Assembly (NCBI GenBank): GCA_038216025.1 | Contig: JBBQQK010000008.1 | Location: 1-23,032, forward strand | DNA from: JBBQQK01 sp038216025 | GTDB taxonomy: Bacteria > Patescibacteriota > UBA1384 > XYA2-FULL-43-10 > 1-14-0-10-43-13 | Length of the DNA stretch: 23,032 nucleotides | Direction of reading: 5' to 3' | Part shown: positions 22,933 to 23,032 of the stretch, piece after piece | Layout: each line of letters begins with the position of its first letter | How positions within the stretch are numbered: the stretch's first letter is position 1 | The notes under the pieces: model-generated | The model's input: the letters and a program-made list of their open reading frames with translations, nothing else | Told to the model about the DNA's origin: nothing | Databases searched by the model: none | Translations under genes and position numbers: made by a program

Positions 22933-23032
22933 CTGCAATCTAAAAATGTCACTTTGATGGGTTGCTCTAATTGCTTGTTTTCTTCCATATGATTCTGTTT
23001 TGCACTGTAAACTTTAACTAACTTTTTAAGCT
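22933..23032. other. Terminal non-coding stretch
   Basis: 100 nt to the window edge with no recognisable gene. A 30-codon minus-strand frame starting near 22991 and running into the hairpin is too short and lacks a ribosome binding site. Confidence 0.4.

Noticed and set aside
22890..22991. 30-codon minus-strand frame across the terminal hairpin, with a TTGACA-like box nearby
   Set aside because: Too short, no ribosome binding site, and no convincing -10 element at the right spacing. The hairpin is better explained as a terminator.
1..23032. TGA recoded as glycine (Gracilibacteria/Absconditabacteria code)
   Set aside because: TGA ends queH, rhuM, manB and other genes at their normal family lengths, and no conserved gene contains in-frame TGA.
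1..23032. tRNA, rRNA, CRISPR array or known riboswitch
   Set aside because: Spacers were read on both strands. No cloverleaf, regularly spaced repeats or known aptamer core was recognised.

Overview
The window looks like a piece of chromosome from a small-genome bacterium, most likely of the candidate phyla radiation (Patescibacteria). This is an inference. It rests on the moderate-to-low GC content, the tight co-directional gene packing with 1-11 nt gaps and overlaps, the yebC-ruvC ... ruvA-ruvB block, a QueH-type queuosine gene, KilA-N and RhuM genes next to housekeeping genes, a large fibronectin-III surface protein, and GC-rich 'CCTGCC..GGCAGG' palindromes. TGA acts as a normal stop, so the Gracilibacteria-type recoding is not used. 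I see no rRNA, tRNA or CRISPR array.

Region 1 (1-5031, + strand): the 3' part of a large secreted protein with about six FN3-like modules, then an ABC ATPase and an FtsX/MacB-type permease that overlap by 4 nt. Region 2 (about 5032-6700): a gene-poor, partly decayed zone. It holds a start-less membrane-protein fragment (-), a 50-codon single-TM ORF (-), the C-terminal relic of a large serine recombinase (+), two strong palindromes, and a small Cys/His-rich hypothetical gene (-). This is the best candidate for a former mobile-element site. Region 3 (6730-8076): yebC and ruvC, preceded by a good sigma70-like promoter.

Region 4 (8219-15990): a tightly packed glycan cassette of a GalT-like nucleotidylyltransferase, a GT4 glycosyltransferase, a DUF218 (ElyC/SanA/YdcF-like) protein, two more GT4 enzymes, an APH-fold kinase and a phosphohexomutase. 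Together these could activate sugars (kinase, mutase, GalT-like enzyme) and assemble a glycan or glycolipid (three GTs). Region 5 (15996-19669): a KilA-N protein, an unusual protein joining Lrp/AsnC-type sensor modules to an EgtD-like methyltransferase, and a RhuM-family protein. Region 6 (19666-22860): ruvA, starting inside the rhuM stop codon, then ruvB, queH, a small two-TM protein and a bacterial PH-domain membrane protein, the last three chained by 4-nt overlaps.

Most notable points: (a) the Lrp-like/EgtD-like methyltransferase fusion; (b) the ruv locus split by about 11.6 kb and ten genes, with RhuM apparently translationally coupled to RuvA; (c) long perfect or near-perfect DNA palindromes inside the coding sequences of both phage-type genes (KilA-N and RhuM) and in the recombinase relic; (d) the recombinase relic itself.
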